Positions 24,274-33,068 of a stretch of DNA of 64,000 bases are shown piece by piece. The notes below the pieces were generated by a model. It was not told where the DNA came from and ran no database searches. It was given only the letters and a program-made list of their open reading frames with translations. The position numbers and the translations under genes were made by a program. The DNA comes from Pseudarthrobacter sp. NamE5 (GTDB lineage: Bacteria; Actinomycetota; Actinomycetes; Actinomycetales; Micrococcaceae). Within the stretch, counting starts at the first letter, position 1. Every line of letters starts with the position of its first letter. The stretch lies in the NCBI RefSeq assembly GCF_005796225.1, contig NZ_VAHO01000009.1, positions 1-64,000 on the forward strand, written 5' to 3'.

Positions 24274-26310
24274 ATGACGAACAAGACTGTTGAAGACCTG
24301 ATTTCCCGTTCCAACCGCCTCGGCGCAGACAAGCGGAACACCAACTTCGCCGGCGGCAACACCTCCGCCAAAGGCACCGAAAAGGATCCGGTGACCGGCG
24401 AGGACGTGCAGCTGCTGTGGGTCAAGGGCTCCGGCGGGGACCTGGGCACCCTTAAGGCGGAAAACCTGGCCGTCCTGCGGCTGGACCGCCTGAACGCGCT
24501 GAAGAACGTCTACCCCGGCGTCGAGCGCGAAGACGAGATGGTGGCCGCGTTCGATTACTGCCTGCACGGCAAGGGCGGTGCCGCCCCCTCGATCGATACC
24601 GCCATGCACGGCCTCGTGGACGCCGCGCACGTGGACCACCTTCACCCGGACTCCGGCATTGCCATTGCCACCGCAGTTGATGGCGAGGCGCTGACCACCA
24701 AGATCTTCGGCAACAAGGTGGTCTGGGTTCCCTGGCGCCGTCCCGGGTTCCAGCTGGGCCTGGACATCGCCGCGATCAAGGAAGCCAATCCGCAGGCCAT
24801 CGGCACCATCCTCGGCGGGCACGGCATCACCGCCTGGGGCGCCACCAGCGAAGAAGCCGAGCAGAACTCGCTGTGGATCATCGAACAGGCCGAAAAATAC
24901 ATCAAGGACAACGGCAAAGCCGAACCCTTCGGCCCGAAGCTGCCCGGCTACGCAGTCCTCCCGGAAAACGAGCGCCGCGCCAAAGCTGCAGCCCTGGCAC
25001 CCGTGATCCGCGGCCTGGCGTCGACGGACAAGCCGCAGCTGGGGCACTTCAGCGATGACGCCGTCGTCGTGGACTTCCTCGAAGCCGCCGAGCACCCGCG
25101 CCTCGGCGCACTGGGCACGTCCTGTCCGGACCACTTCCTGCGCACCAAGGTCAAGCCGCTGATCCTGGACCTGCCCGCCGATGCGTCCATCGAGGACTCG
25201 ATCGCCCGGCTGCACGAGCTTCACGCCGACTACCGCGAGGACTACCAGGCCTACTATGACCGCCACGCGGACGAGGACAGCCCGGCGCTGCGCGGCGCTG
25301 ATCCGGCCATTGTGCTGGTCCCCGGCGTCGGCATGTTCTCCTTTGGTGCCAACAAGCAGACCGCCCGTGTTGCCGGCGAGTTCTACATCAACGCCATCAA
25401 CGTGATGCGCGGTGCCGAGGCGATCTCCACCTACGCCCCGATCGAGGAATCCGAGAAGTTCCGGATCGAGTACTGGGCGCTGGAGGAAGCCAAGCTGGCC
25501 CGGATGCCCAAGCCGAAGTCGCACGCCACACGGATCGCGCTCGTGACCGGTGCGGCGTCGGGAATCGGCAAGGCCATTGCCACCCGCCTCGCCGCGGAAG
25601 GGGCCTGCGTGGTCATCGCCGACCTGAACCTGGAGAACGCGGAGAAGGTGGCCGAAGAGCTCGGCGGCCCGGACATCGCCATCGGTGTCCAGGCTGACGT
25701 GACGAACGAGGCCCAGGTCGCGGCCGCGATCGACGCCGCAGTCCTGGCGTTCGGTGGCGTGGACCTGGTGGTCAACAACGCCGGCCTGTCCATCTCAAAG
25801 CCGCTGCTGGAAACCACCGAGAAGGACTGGGACCTGCAGCACAACGTCATGGCCAAGGGCTCATTCCTGGTGGCCAAGGCCGCGGCGAAGGTCATGATCG
25901 CCCAGGGCCTGGGCGGGGATATCATCTACATCTCCTCGAAAAACTCCGTGTTCGCCGGACCGAACAACATCGCCTACTCCGCCACGAAAGCAGACCAGGC
26001 CCACCAGGTCCGCCTCCTCGCTGCGGAACTTGGTGAGCACGGCATCCGCGTCAACGGCATCAACCCCGACGGCGTGGTCCGCGGCTCCGGCATCTTCGCC
26101 GGCGGCTGGGGCGCCAAGCGCGCCGCCGTGTACGGCGTGGACGAGGAGAAACTGGGCGAGTACTACGCCCAGCGCACCCTGCTCAAGCGCGAAGTCCTGC
26201 CCGAGCACGTGGCCAACGCCGCCGCCGTCCTCACCAGCAACGAACTGTCCCACACCACCGGCCTGCACATCCCCGTGGACGCCGGAGTGGCCGCAGCCTT
26301 CCTGCGATGA
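24274..26310 (+). CDS. rhaEW: Bifunctional rhamnulose-1-phosphate aldolase / short-chain dehydrogenase
   Basis: This is a 678-residue fusion. Residues 1 to about 410 form a class II aldolase/adducin domain with GGNTSAKG and the metal-binding HVDHLH at 119-124. It would split rhamnulose-1-phosphate into DHAP and L-lactaldehyde. Residues from about 418 form a short-chain dehydrogenase with VTGAASGIGK and the catalytic Tyr568-x3-Lys572 (YSATK), expected to convert lactaldehyde to lactate with NAD. This architecture is the one called RhaEW or YuxG. The ATG at 24274 is chosen over one six codons earlier that overlaps rhaI. It overlaps rhaB by four bases. Confidence 0.92.
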   Translation: MTNKTVEDLISRSNRLGADKRNTNFAGGNTSAKGTEKDPVTGEDVQLLWVKGSGGDLGTLKAENLAVLRLDRLNALKNVYPGVEREDEMVAAFDYCLHGKGGAAPSIDTAMHGLVDAAHVDHLHPDSGIAIATAVDGEALTTKIFGNKVVWVPWRRPGFQLGLDIAAIKEANPQAIGTILGGHGITAWGATSEEAEQNSLWIIEQAEKYIKDNGKAEPFGPKLPGYAVLPENERRAKAAALAPVIRGLASTDKPQLGHFSDDAVVVDFLEAAEHPRLGALGTSCPDHFLRTKVKPLILDLPADASIEDSIARLHELHADYREDYQAYYDRHADEDSPALRGADPAIVLVPGVGMFSFGANKQTARVAGEFYINAINVMRGAEAISTYAPIEESEKFRIEYWALEEAKLARMPKPKSHATRIALVTGAASGIGKAIATRLAAEGACVVIADLNLENAEKVAEELGGPDIAIGVQADVTNEAQVAAAIDAAVLAFGGVDLVVNNAGLSISKPLLETTEKDWDLQHNVMAKGSFLVAKAAAKVMIAQGLGGDIIYISSKNSVFAGPNNIAYSATKADQAHQVRLLAAELGEHGIRVNGINPDGVVRGSGIFAGGWGAKRAAVYGVDEEKLGEYYAQRTLLKREVLPEHVANAAAVLTSNELSHTTGLHIPVDAGVAAAFLR

Positions 26311-27800
26311 CCGCTCAGCAGAACAGGAAAACCGCCCCGGCCGAGGCCGGGGCGGTTTCCGCCGCTCCCGCTTCCCGCGTTTTTGCCGCGGTGGATATCG
26401 GTGCTTCCTCCGGCCGCGTCATCCTGGGCAGACTCGCCGAAGGCGCTGTTGAACTCGAGGTGGTGCACCGGTTCCCGAACGGCGTGGTGGAGATCGACGG
26501 CGGACTCCGCTGGGACTTCGACGCGCTGTTCGCCGAGGTGCTCAAGGGCCTGACCGCTGCGGCGACAGTCGCCGCGGTGCAGGGCGAGCAGGTGGCAAGC
26601 ATCGGTATCGACACCTGGGCCGTGGACTACGGGCTGGTGGACGCTGACGGAAAGCTCACAGCCCAGCCCTACAGCTACCGTGACGACCGCAGCCGTGCCG
26701 CCGTCGAACCCGTCCATAGGAAACTGGATCCGGCCCGCCTGTACGCCACCACGGGGCTGCAGTTCCTGCAGTTCAACACCCTTTACCAGCTGGCCACGGA
26801 ACCGGACCTGGCCGGGCTGCAGGCACTGCTGATTCCGGACCTGATCGCGTTCCAGCTCACCGGCCGGCGCCGGACCGAGGCCACCAATGCCTCCACCACG
26901 GGGCTGTTTGACGCGGTGGCGGGGGAGTGGGCCGCCGAATTCCTCACCGCCCTTGGCCTGCCCAAGGACCTGTTCCCGCCGCTGGTCCAGCCCGGTGAAA
27001 CCGTTGGGACCCTCCTGCCCGGAATTGCCGCGCAGGTGGGCCTGGCACAGGACACACCGGTGGTGGCCGTGGGCTCGCACGACACTGCCTCGGCTGTCGC
27101 CGCAGTCCCCGCCCAGGAGGAAAACTTCGCGTACATCTCATCCGGCACCTGGTCCCTGGTAGGACTTGAGCTGAAGCACCCGGTCCTCACCGAGGCCAGC
27201 CGGGAGGCGAACTTCACCAATGAGCGGGGCGTGGACGGCACTATCCGCTACCTGAAGAACATGGGCGGGCTGTGGCTGCTGAGCGAATGCCAACGGACTT
27301 GGGCCCAGGAGGGTTTCAGGCCCGAGCTCACGGCGCTGCTGACCGCCGCCGCTGCGCTGCCGCCCGGAGGTCCGCATATCAACCCTGACGATCCGTACTT
27401 CATCGCTCCGGACAACATGCCGGAGCGGATCCGGGCGGCGGTCCGCCGCGTGGGCGATGTGCTGCCGGACGATCCGGCCGCCATCACCAGGTGCATCATG
27501 GACAGCCTCGCCACGGGCTACGGCCGTACCATCCGGGACGCCGAGCGGCTGGCCGACCGGTCGGTGGACGTGGTGCATGTGGTGGGCGGCGGCTCGCAGA
27601 ACAGGCTGCTGTGCCAGCTGACCGCGGATATAGCGGGCAGGAAAGTGGTGGCAGGCCCAGTGGAAGCCACAGCCCTGGGCAACATCCTGGTGCAGGCGCG
27701 CGCCGCGGGCTCTGTCACGGGTGGACTCGCGGAACTGCGGGAACTGGTGGTGCGCAGCCATGACCTGCAGGTCTTTGTGCCTGAACTCTCACGGCTGTAG
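26307..27800 (+). CDS. rhaB: Rhamnulokinase
   Basis: This 497-residue FGGY-family kinase phosphorylates L-rhamnulose. The first ATP motif VDIGASSGRV starts at residue 29, and GIDTWAVDYG at 100-109 is typical of rhamnulokinase. The ATP-binding HVVGGGSQNRLL motif is in the C-terminal half. The ATG overlaps the rhaEW stop (ATGA). About 25 extra residues precede the conserved core, and their codons form a very strong hairpin (26329-26358) that may limit elongation. It completes the rhamnose to DHAP plus lactaldehyde route. Confidence 0.93.
   Translation: MTAQQNRKTAPAEAGAVSAAPASRVFAAVDIGASSGRVILGRLAEGAVELEVVHRFPNGVVEIDGGLRWDFDALFAEVLKGLTAAATVAAVQGEQVASIGIDTWAVDYGLVDADGKLTAQPYSYRDDRSRAAVEPVHRKLDPARLYATTGLQFLQFNTLYQLATEPDLAGLQALLIPDLIAFQLTGRRRTEATNASTTGLFDAVAGEWAAEFLTALGLPKDLFPPLVQPGETVGTLLPGIAAQVGLAQDTPVVAVGSHDTASAVAAVPAQEENFAYISSGTWSLVGLELKHPVLTEASREANFTNERGVDGTIRYLKNMGGLWLLSECQRTWAQEGFRPELTALLTAAAALPPGGPHINPDDPYFIAPDNMPERIRAAVRRVGDVLPDDPAAITRCIMDSLATGYGRTIRDAERLADRSVDVVHVVGGGSQNRLLCQLTADIAGRKVVAGPVEATALGNILVQARAAGSVTGGLAELRELVVRSHDLQVFVPELSRL
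26329..26358 (+). repeat. Terminator-like hairpin inside the start of rhaB
   Basis: Arms 26329-26342 and 26345-26358 are perfectly complementary over 14 pairs, eleven or more of them G-C, with a GA at the tip. The stem lies within codons 8-18 of rhaB, 19 bases after the rhaEW stop codon, and ends in TTTCC. It resembles an intrinsic terminator that has been captured in the coding sequence. Confidence 0.75.
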
Positions 27801-27862
27801 CTGTTGATCAATGCATGGGCCGCACTGTCCCTATCCGCCTGCCGGCCCTAACATTTGGACCC

Positions 27863-30430
27863 ATGGCTGCTGAACACCTCCTTGCCTACGACGCCCCTGC
27901 CGCCCAGTGGCTCGAAGCGCTGCCGCTTGGAAACGGCAGGCTCGGCGCCATGGTTTTCGGGGCCGGCCAGGCGGACGGGGGAGTGGAACACCGGTTCCAG
28001 CTCAACGATTCGTCCGCCTGGTCCGGGTCCCCGTGCAGCCAGGGCCGCGAGCCCGTCTTCAACCGGGGGGATGCGGACCGGATCCTGGATGAAAGCCGCC
28101 GCCGGATCAGCGCCGGTGACTTTGCGGGAGCCAGCGAAGCCCTCAGGGGCCTGCAGCACCGGCACTCCCAGGCGTACCTTCCGTTCGCCGACCTGTACCT
28201 TGCGGCATCGCTGACTTCGACGGCGGCAGCAGCAGACGGAACCGGAGCCGGGGAACTGACTGCAGGGCCGGGCTCCCAGTATCACCGCGGCCTGGACCTG
28301 GCCCGCGCCCTTGCCACCAACAGCTACCGCCTGGAGGGCCATGCTGTGCGGGCAGATGCCTTCATCAGCCACGACCCTTCCGTGCTGGTGATCTCGCTGC
28401 GGACCGAGGCGCCGGGCGGCCTTGACCTTGCACTGCGTCTGGACTCGCCCCTGGGCGTCCTGCGCCGGTCGGCCGTGGGTGGATTCTTTTCGCTCGAACT
28501 GAAGCTGCCCTCGGACGCCGCCCCCTCCCACGACGGCGGCCGGGTGGAGTACTCGGAGGACGATGCCCTCAGCCTGCAGGGCGCGGTGGCGGTTTCCTGG
28601 GAACACGACGGGCAGGCCCGTCCCAATGCAGGGTACGACGACGGCCTGGCCGCCACGGGCGTGAGGCGCGCCGACATTTACGTCACCACCGAAACCACCT
28701 TCGCGGGGCTGGCCCGGCAGCCCCAAGGGACGGCCGCCACAGCTGCCGCCGCCGCACGCTCAGTCCTGGACCATGCCATGGCTGCCGGCACGCGTACACT
28801 GCAGGCACAGCACGAGGACACCCACTCGCGGCTCTACCAGGCCGCCCGTATTGAGCTGGACGTGCCGGCCTGGAAGGGCGCAGACACGGGACGGCGCCTG
28901 CTTGAGGCCAACGTGCACCCCGCCGGTCCGCTGGCTGCCGATGCCGGATTGGCAGCCCTGCTCTTCAACTACGGCCGGTACCTGCTGATCTCGAGCTCCA
29001 GGCCGGGGCCCTCAGGTTTCAGCCAGGGAACCGCCAGTCAGGGGAGCGCCTGGCGGGGAGTGCCGGCCAACCTGCAGGGCATCTGGAATGCAGAGCTGCC
29101 GGCGCCCTGGAGCTCCAACTACACCACCAACATCAACCTGCAGATGAACTACTGGGGTGCGGAGCCCGCAGGCCTGGCGGAGTGTGTGAAACCCCTTTTT
29201 GCCCTTATTGAGGCGATGCAGGTGACCGGAGCCGTCGTGGCGCGGGAGTATTACGGCGCCCGCGGCTGGACGGTGCACCACAACTCGGATCTCTGGGCCT
29301 ACGCCAAGCCGGTGGGCCACGGATTCCATTCGCCGGAGTGGAGCTATTGGCCCATGGCGGGCCTCTGGCTTGTCCGGCATCTGTGGGAGCACCTCCAGTT
29401 CGGTGCTGCTTCCAAGGAGTTTGCCCGCGACATGGCATGGCCGGCCATCCGAGGTGCCGTCGAATTCGCGCTTGACCTGCTGGTGGAATTCCCGGACGGC
29501 TCGCTGGGAACCTGCCCCTCCACCTCTCCGGAGAACACCTTCGCCGCAGTAGACCCGGCCTCTGGGCAGCGTACCCAGGCAGCCGCTGCCGAGTCCTCCA
29601 CGCTGGACCTCACCCTCATCGCCGATGCCTTCAGGATGCTCGACACCTTGGCCCGGCAGCTTGGCCTGGACGCTGATCCGGTGGCCACTGCAGCCAGGCG
29701 GGCACTGCCCCGGATTCCTGTCCCAACACCGGGACGGGACGGGAAGCTCCGCGAATGGCTGGCGGATCCGGAGGAGTGGGAACCCGGGCACCGGCACCTC
29801 AGCCACCTTTACCTCGCCTACCCCGGAGATACTCCCTTGTCTGCTGAGCTGGAGGCCGCAGTCCATGCCAGCCTTGACGGGCGTGGCGACGAAGCCACGG
29901 GGTGGTCGCTGGCCTGGAAGATCCTGCTCCGGGCGCGGCTTCGCCAGGCCGCCAAGGTCAGCGACCTGCTCCGGCTCTACTTCCGGGACATGAGTACAGA
30001 CCGCGGCGGGCAGAGCGGAGGACTGTACCCGAACCTGTTCGGCGCCCATCCGCCATTCCAGATCGATGGAAACCTGGGGTTCGTAGCGGGCCTCACGGAG
30101 TGCCTGGTCCAGAGCCACCGCAGCGGAAGCGGGCTCCGGGAGATAGAACTGTTGCCCGCCCTGCCCGCCGAACTGCCCAGCGGCCGGGCAGAGGGGCTCC
30201 GCGCACGGCCCGGTGTGGAACTTGACCTGCGGTGGCAGCACGGGCGGCTCATTCAGGCAACCCTGTCCGCCAGCGAGCAGCTGAAGGTCCTGGTCCGGCA
30301 CGGGGCGGCCGTCGAGGAAGCCACGATCAGGCCCGGACAGGCAACAATCCTCAACGTTTCCCCTTCCGGTGCCTTGCGCCTGGACACCCCTGGCCCCACC
30401 CAACACCGCCCATCGCAGCGCGCCTACTGA
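27863..30430 (+). CDS. Glycoside hydrolase family 95 (alpha-L-fucosidase / alpha-L-galactosidase type)
   Basis: This 855-residue intracellular enzyme has an N-terminal beta-sandwich domain (LPLGNGRLGAMVFG near the start). An (alpha/alpha)6 barrel follows, containing NLQGIWN (Asn403), TTNINLQMNYW near 425 and SPENTF with Glu557, the predicted acid. HLSHLYLAYPG and a short C-terminal beta domain complete the GH95 layout. GH95 enzymes cleave alpha-1,2-linked L-fucose or L-galactose; both are 6-deoxy or L-sugar residues of pectin side chains and xyloglucan. ATG 27863 is the first codon of the conserved start, although the ribosome binding site is weak. It is 62 bases after rhaB, in the same direction. 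Confidence 0.88.
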   Translation: MAAEHLLAYDAPAAQWLEALPLGNGRLGAMVFGAGQADGGVEHRFQLNDSSAWSGSPCSQGREPVFNRGDADRILDESRRRISAGDFAGASEALRGLQHRHSQAYLPFADLYLAASLTSTAAAADGTGAGELTAGPGSQYHRGLDLARALATNSYRLEGHAVRADAFISHDPSVLVISLRTEAPGGLDLALRLDSPLGVLRRSAVGGFFSLELKLPSDAAPSHDGGRVEYSEDDALSLQGAVAVSWEHDGQARPNAGYDDGLAATGVRRADIYVTTETTFAGLARQPQGTAATAAAAARSVLDHAMAAGTRTLQAQHEDTHSRLYQAARIELDVPAWKGADTGRRLLEANVHPAGPLAADAGLAALLFNYGRYLLISSSRPGPSGFSQGTASQGSAWRGVPANLQGIWNAELPAPWSSNYTTNINLQMNYWGAEPAGLAECVKPLFALIEAMQVTGAVVAREYYGARGWTVHHNSDLWAYAKPVGHGFHSPEWSYWPMAGLWLVRHLWEHLQFGAASKEFARDMAWPAIRGAVEFALDLLVEFPDGSLGTCPSTSPENTFAAVDPASGQRTQAAAAESSTLDLTLIADAFRMLDTLARQLGLDADPVATAARRALPRIPVPTPGRDGKLREWLADPEEWEPGHRHLSHLYLAYPGDTPLSAELEAAVHASLDGRGDEATGWSLAWKILLRARLRQAAKVSDLLRLYFRDMSTDRGGQSGGLYPNLFGAHPPFQIDGNLGFVAGLTECLVQSHRSGSGLREIELLPALPAELPSGRAEGLRARPGVELDLRWQHGRLIQATLSASEQLKVLVRHGAAVEEATIRPGQATILNVSPSGALRLDTPGPTQHRPSQRAY

Positions 30431-30446
30431 CAGGACATGGATAACA

Positions 30447-31466
30447 ATGCCGCTCTTTGACCTTCCACTCGAACAGCTCCGCACCTACACGTCGGATGTG
30501 ACGCCCCCGGCGGACCTGCGCGCCTTCTGGGATGCGACAATTCGGGAGGCCAGGGCTTTCCCGCTTCGGGCAACCTTTGAACCGGTGGAGAACTACCTTT
30601 CGGTAATTGACACTTTCGATGTCACCTTTTCCGGTTACGGCGGAGCCCCCGTCAAAGGCTGGCTGCATCTCCCCGCCCACCGGGAAGCGGAGGCCAACCT
30701 GCCGGTGGTAGTCCAGTACGTGGGCTACTCCGGCGGCCGCGGGCTGGTCAACCAGGACACCCGCTGGGCACAGGCGGGCTACGCGCACTTCGTCATGGAC
30801 ACGCGGGGCCAGGGATACGGCGGCACCCTGGGCGAGACGCCCGACCCGCATCCGTCCGCAGGAGGGGTAGCCCACGCCGGCCTGATGACCAGGGGCATCG
30901 CAAACCGCGAGGACTACTACTACCGCCGGGTGTACGTGGACGCCTTTCGCGCCGTGGAAGCCGCGCAGTCGCATCCCAACGTCGACCCCGCCAAAGTGGT
31001 GCTAGCGGGCGTCAGCCAGGGCGGCGGAATTGCCGTGGCAGCCGCGGGGCTGGTGGCAGGAAGGCTCGACGGCGTCATCGCCGCCCTGCCGGACGTCCCG
31101 TTCCTGCAGGATTTCCCGCGTGCCATCGATATCACCCCGCGCGGCCCCTACCCGGAAATCGCCCAGTTCCTGGCCCGCCACCGGGACCGGTACGGGGCAA
31201 TGCTCGCGGTCCTCCGCTACTTCGACGGAGTCAACCTGGCCCGTTGGGCAACTGCGCCGGCGCTCTACTCGGCTGCCCAGATGGACGACATCTGCCCGCC
31301 CTCCACCGTCTTCGCCAGCTTCAATGCCTACGGGGCCGGGACCGCAGGTTTGTCAGGCAACGGCCCCGCCAAGGACATCGAGGTCTACAGGTTCAACAAC
31401 CACGAGGGCGGCCAGGAACACCAGTGGATCCAGCAACTGCTGTTTCTGCGCAAAATTTTGGGGTAA
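30447..31466 (+). CDS. Acetyl xylan esterase family protein (CE7)
   Basis: This 339-residue alpha/beta hydrolase of carbohydrate esterase family 7 has its nucleophile Ser190 in GVSQGG. Asp281 (MDDICPPST) and His319 (NNHEGG) complete the triad. CE7 enzymes are intracellular and deacetylate imported oligosaccharides or other small acetylated compounds. ATG 30447 lies 16 bases after the GH95 gene with AGGA upstream. It would complement the SGNH esterase at 18256, working on a different acetyl position (inference). Confidence 0.9.
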   Translation: MPLFDLPLEQLRTYTSDVTPPADLRAFWDATIREARAFPLRATFEPVENYLSVIDTFDVTFSGYGGAPVKGWLHLPAHREAEANLPVVVQYVGYSGGRGLVNQDTRWAQAGYAHFVMDTRGQGYGGTLGETPDPHPSAGGVAHAGLMTRGIANREDYYYRRVYVDAFRAVEAAQSHPNVDPAKVVLAGVSQGGGIAVAAAGLVAGRLDGVIAALPDVPFLQDFPRAIDITPRGPYPEIAQFLARHRDRYGAMLAVLRYFDGVNLARWATAPALYSAAQMDDICPPSTVFASFNAYGAGTAGLSGNGPAKDIEVYRFNNHEGGQEHQWIQQLLFLRKILG

Positions 31467-31523
31467 GTTTCCTCCTGCGGGCCGAGAAAACGGTTTCCCG
31501 GCTCGGGCAGGAACAAGGAAGCA

Positions 31524-32852
31524 ATGAAGAAACTCAGCAGGCTCAGCGTCTTCGGCTACGGCGCCGGAGATGCCGCCAACAGCATGATCATCAGTACCGG
31601 GAACATGTTCCTGCTTGTCTACTACACAGATGTTGCTGGAATCGGGGCAGCAGCGGCCGGCACACTGCTGCTGCTGGCCCGGGTGTTCAACGCCTTCACG
31701 GACGTTGCCGCCGGCCGGATCGTAGACCGCCTCCACAGCCGCCGCTGGGGCAAGTTCCGCCCCTTCCTGATGTTCGGCTTCGTTCCACTGCTGCTGAGCG
31801 TGGCGGTGTTCCACGTCCCGGACGTGGACCCGTCCCTGAAACTGCTCTATGCGTACTGCACCTACGGCCTGGTATGCGTCGCCTACAGCATGGTCAACGT
31901 GCCTTACGGCTGCCTCGTGGGCGCCATGACCCAGGACGCCAAGGAACGTGCACGGCTCGGCGGCGCGCGCACCATCGGCGGGCTGTCGGTGGGAGCCACC
32001 CTTGGCTTCTTCATCGCCCCGCTCCTGGGCGCTGGGCAGGACATGCAACAGATCTTCACCTGGCTGACCCTTGCTTTCGCGGTGCTGGGTTCAGCCCTCT
32101 ACTTCCTCACCGGGGTGGTCTGTGTTGAGCAGGTGCCCGGCGGCATCCCAAAGATCACGTTCAGGCAGAGCGTCGCAGCCCTGAAAGCCAACTCCCCGCT
32201 GGTGATCCTGTGCGTCAGTTCTGTCCTGTTCGTCACCGGAACGTCCGCCACCGGCGCAGCGCAGTTCTACTACCTCCGGGACGTCCTGTCCCGCGTTGAC
32301 CTTTTCCCCGTCATGGCCGGCGCGCAGGTGGTCATCACCCTTATCTTGGCCGTCCTCATCCCGCGTCCAGTGGCACGCTGGGGCAAACGGGCGGTGTACT
32401 GTGCGGGGGCCAGCCTTGGCGGGGCCGGCGGAGTGCTGGTCTTCCTTGCCCCGGCGGACGCGCCCCTGGTTGGCCTGGCCGGCCTGCTGCTGGGGCTCCT
32501 TGCGTCGGCATCCGTCAGTATCGTTACGTGGGCGCTCATTGCGGACACCGTGGAGTACGGCGAGTGGAAAACCGGGGTCCGTGTGCAGGGGATCAATTAC
32601 GCGCTCCTGGCCGCCACCAGGAAGCTGGGCATGGGGTTCGGCGCCGGCCTGGTGGCCTTTTCACTTGCCTGGGGCGGCTACGCATCCGGGGTGCCGGAGC
32701 AGTCCGGCTCTGCCACGCTCGCCATCCGGGCTGCTGCCGGCCTGCTGCCCGGCGTCCTGGTGCTGGCAGCTGTCGGAATCATGCACTGGTACCGCCTGAC
32801 TGACCAGAAGCATGCGGAGCTGGTGGCGCGGCTGACCCGGGAGGCGGCGTAA
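31524..32852 (+). CDS. GPH-family sugar:cation symporter
   Basis: This 442-residue MFS-like symporter of the glycoside-pentoside-hexuronide family has 12 predicted helices. Family hallmarks include the start FGYGAGDAANSMI, the loop RVFNAFTDVAAGRIVDR and the motif WGKFRPFLMFG. An AAGGAA element precedes the ATG. As the last gene of the rhamnose and glycosidase operon it probably imports a free sugar or short oligosaccharide, such as rhamnose or a rhamnoside (inference). Confidence 0.88.
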   Translation: MKKLSRLSVFGYGAGDAANSMIISTGNMFLLVYYTDVAGIGAAAAGTLLLLARVFNAFTDVAAGRIVDRLHSRRWGKFRPFLMFGFVPLLLSVAVFHVPDVDPSLKLLYAYCTYGLVCVAYSMVNVPYGCLVGAMTQDAKERARLGGARTIGGLSVGATLGFFIAPLLGAGQDMQQIFTWLTLAFAVLGSALYFLTGVVCVEQVPGGIPKITFRQSVAALKANSPLVILCVSSVLFVTGTSATGAAQFYYLRDVLSRVDLFPVMAGAQVVITLILAVLIPRPVARWGKRAVYCAGASLGGAGGVLVFLAPADAPLVGLAGLLLGLLASASVSIVTWALIADTVEYGEWKTGVRVQGINYALLAATRKLGMGFGAGLVAFSLAWGGYASGVPEQSGSATLAIRAAAGLLPGVLVLAAVGIMHWYRLTDQKHAELVARLTREAA

Positions 32853-32857
32853 CAGTT

Positions 32858-32886
32858 TTGCCATGCGGGGATGCTCCCGCTATGGT
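32858..32886 (+). promoter_or_regulatory. Promoter of the DAHP synthase attenuator transcript
   Basis: TTGCCA (32858-32863) and TATGGT (32881-32886) are separated by exactly 17 bases. Transcription would start at or next to the A of the leader-peptide ATG at 32894, giving a leaderless mRNA. Confidence 0.65.
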
Positions 32887-32893
32887 TCAAGGC

Positions 32894-32953
32894 ATGACTA
32901 ACCGTTGGTATGCGTATTTTCCGTTGGCTCTGGAGGGGCCCGCGTTTAACTGA
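32894..32953 (+). CDS. Aromatic leader peptide of the DAHP synthase attenuator
   Basis: A 19-residue open frame reads MTNRWYAYFPLALEGPAFN and ends at TGA 32951-32953. It packs one Trp, two Tyr and two Phe codons, four of them within five consecutive codons. No good ribosome binding site precedes it, but a promoter -10 ends seven bases before the ATG, so it is probably translated from a leaderless transcript. Ribosome stalling at the aromatic codons would sense charged tRNA for Trp, Tyr or Phe and steer folding of the downstream stem-loops. A comparable leader (aroR) precedes aroF in Corynebacterium glutamicum. Confidence 0.75.
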   Translation: MTNRWYAYFPLALEGPAFN

Positions 32954-33006
32954 CACGCATCCAACTTTCCTTCAGAGCCAACAGGGCAGAGATCACTCTC
33001 TGCCCT
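32923..33006 (+). terminator. Attenuator stem-loops upstream of DAHP synthase
   Basis: Two structures are visible. The 3' part of the leader-peptide sequence (GTTGGCTCTG at 32923-32932) is perfectly complementary to CAGAGCCAAC at 32973-32982, and the pairing extends to 14 pairs with one G-U. Next comes a terminator-like hairpin: 32983-32992 pairs with 32997-33006 around a TCAC loop. CAGAG occurs both in the first 3' arm and in the terminator 5' arm, so CTCTG of the first arm has alternative partners. No long U tract follows, which is usual in actinobacteria. Confidence 0.7.
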
Positions 33007-33068
33007 TCGCCGTTTCTCCGGCGGGTTCTGATCCGGGCCCGCTTCCCATCTGGAACAGGACCCACACC

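Noticed and set aside
29012..30484. 490-codon antisense frame opposite the GH95 gene
   Set aside because: The GH95 reading frame contains all family motifs, and the antisense frame has no recognisable domain.
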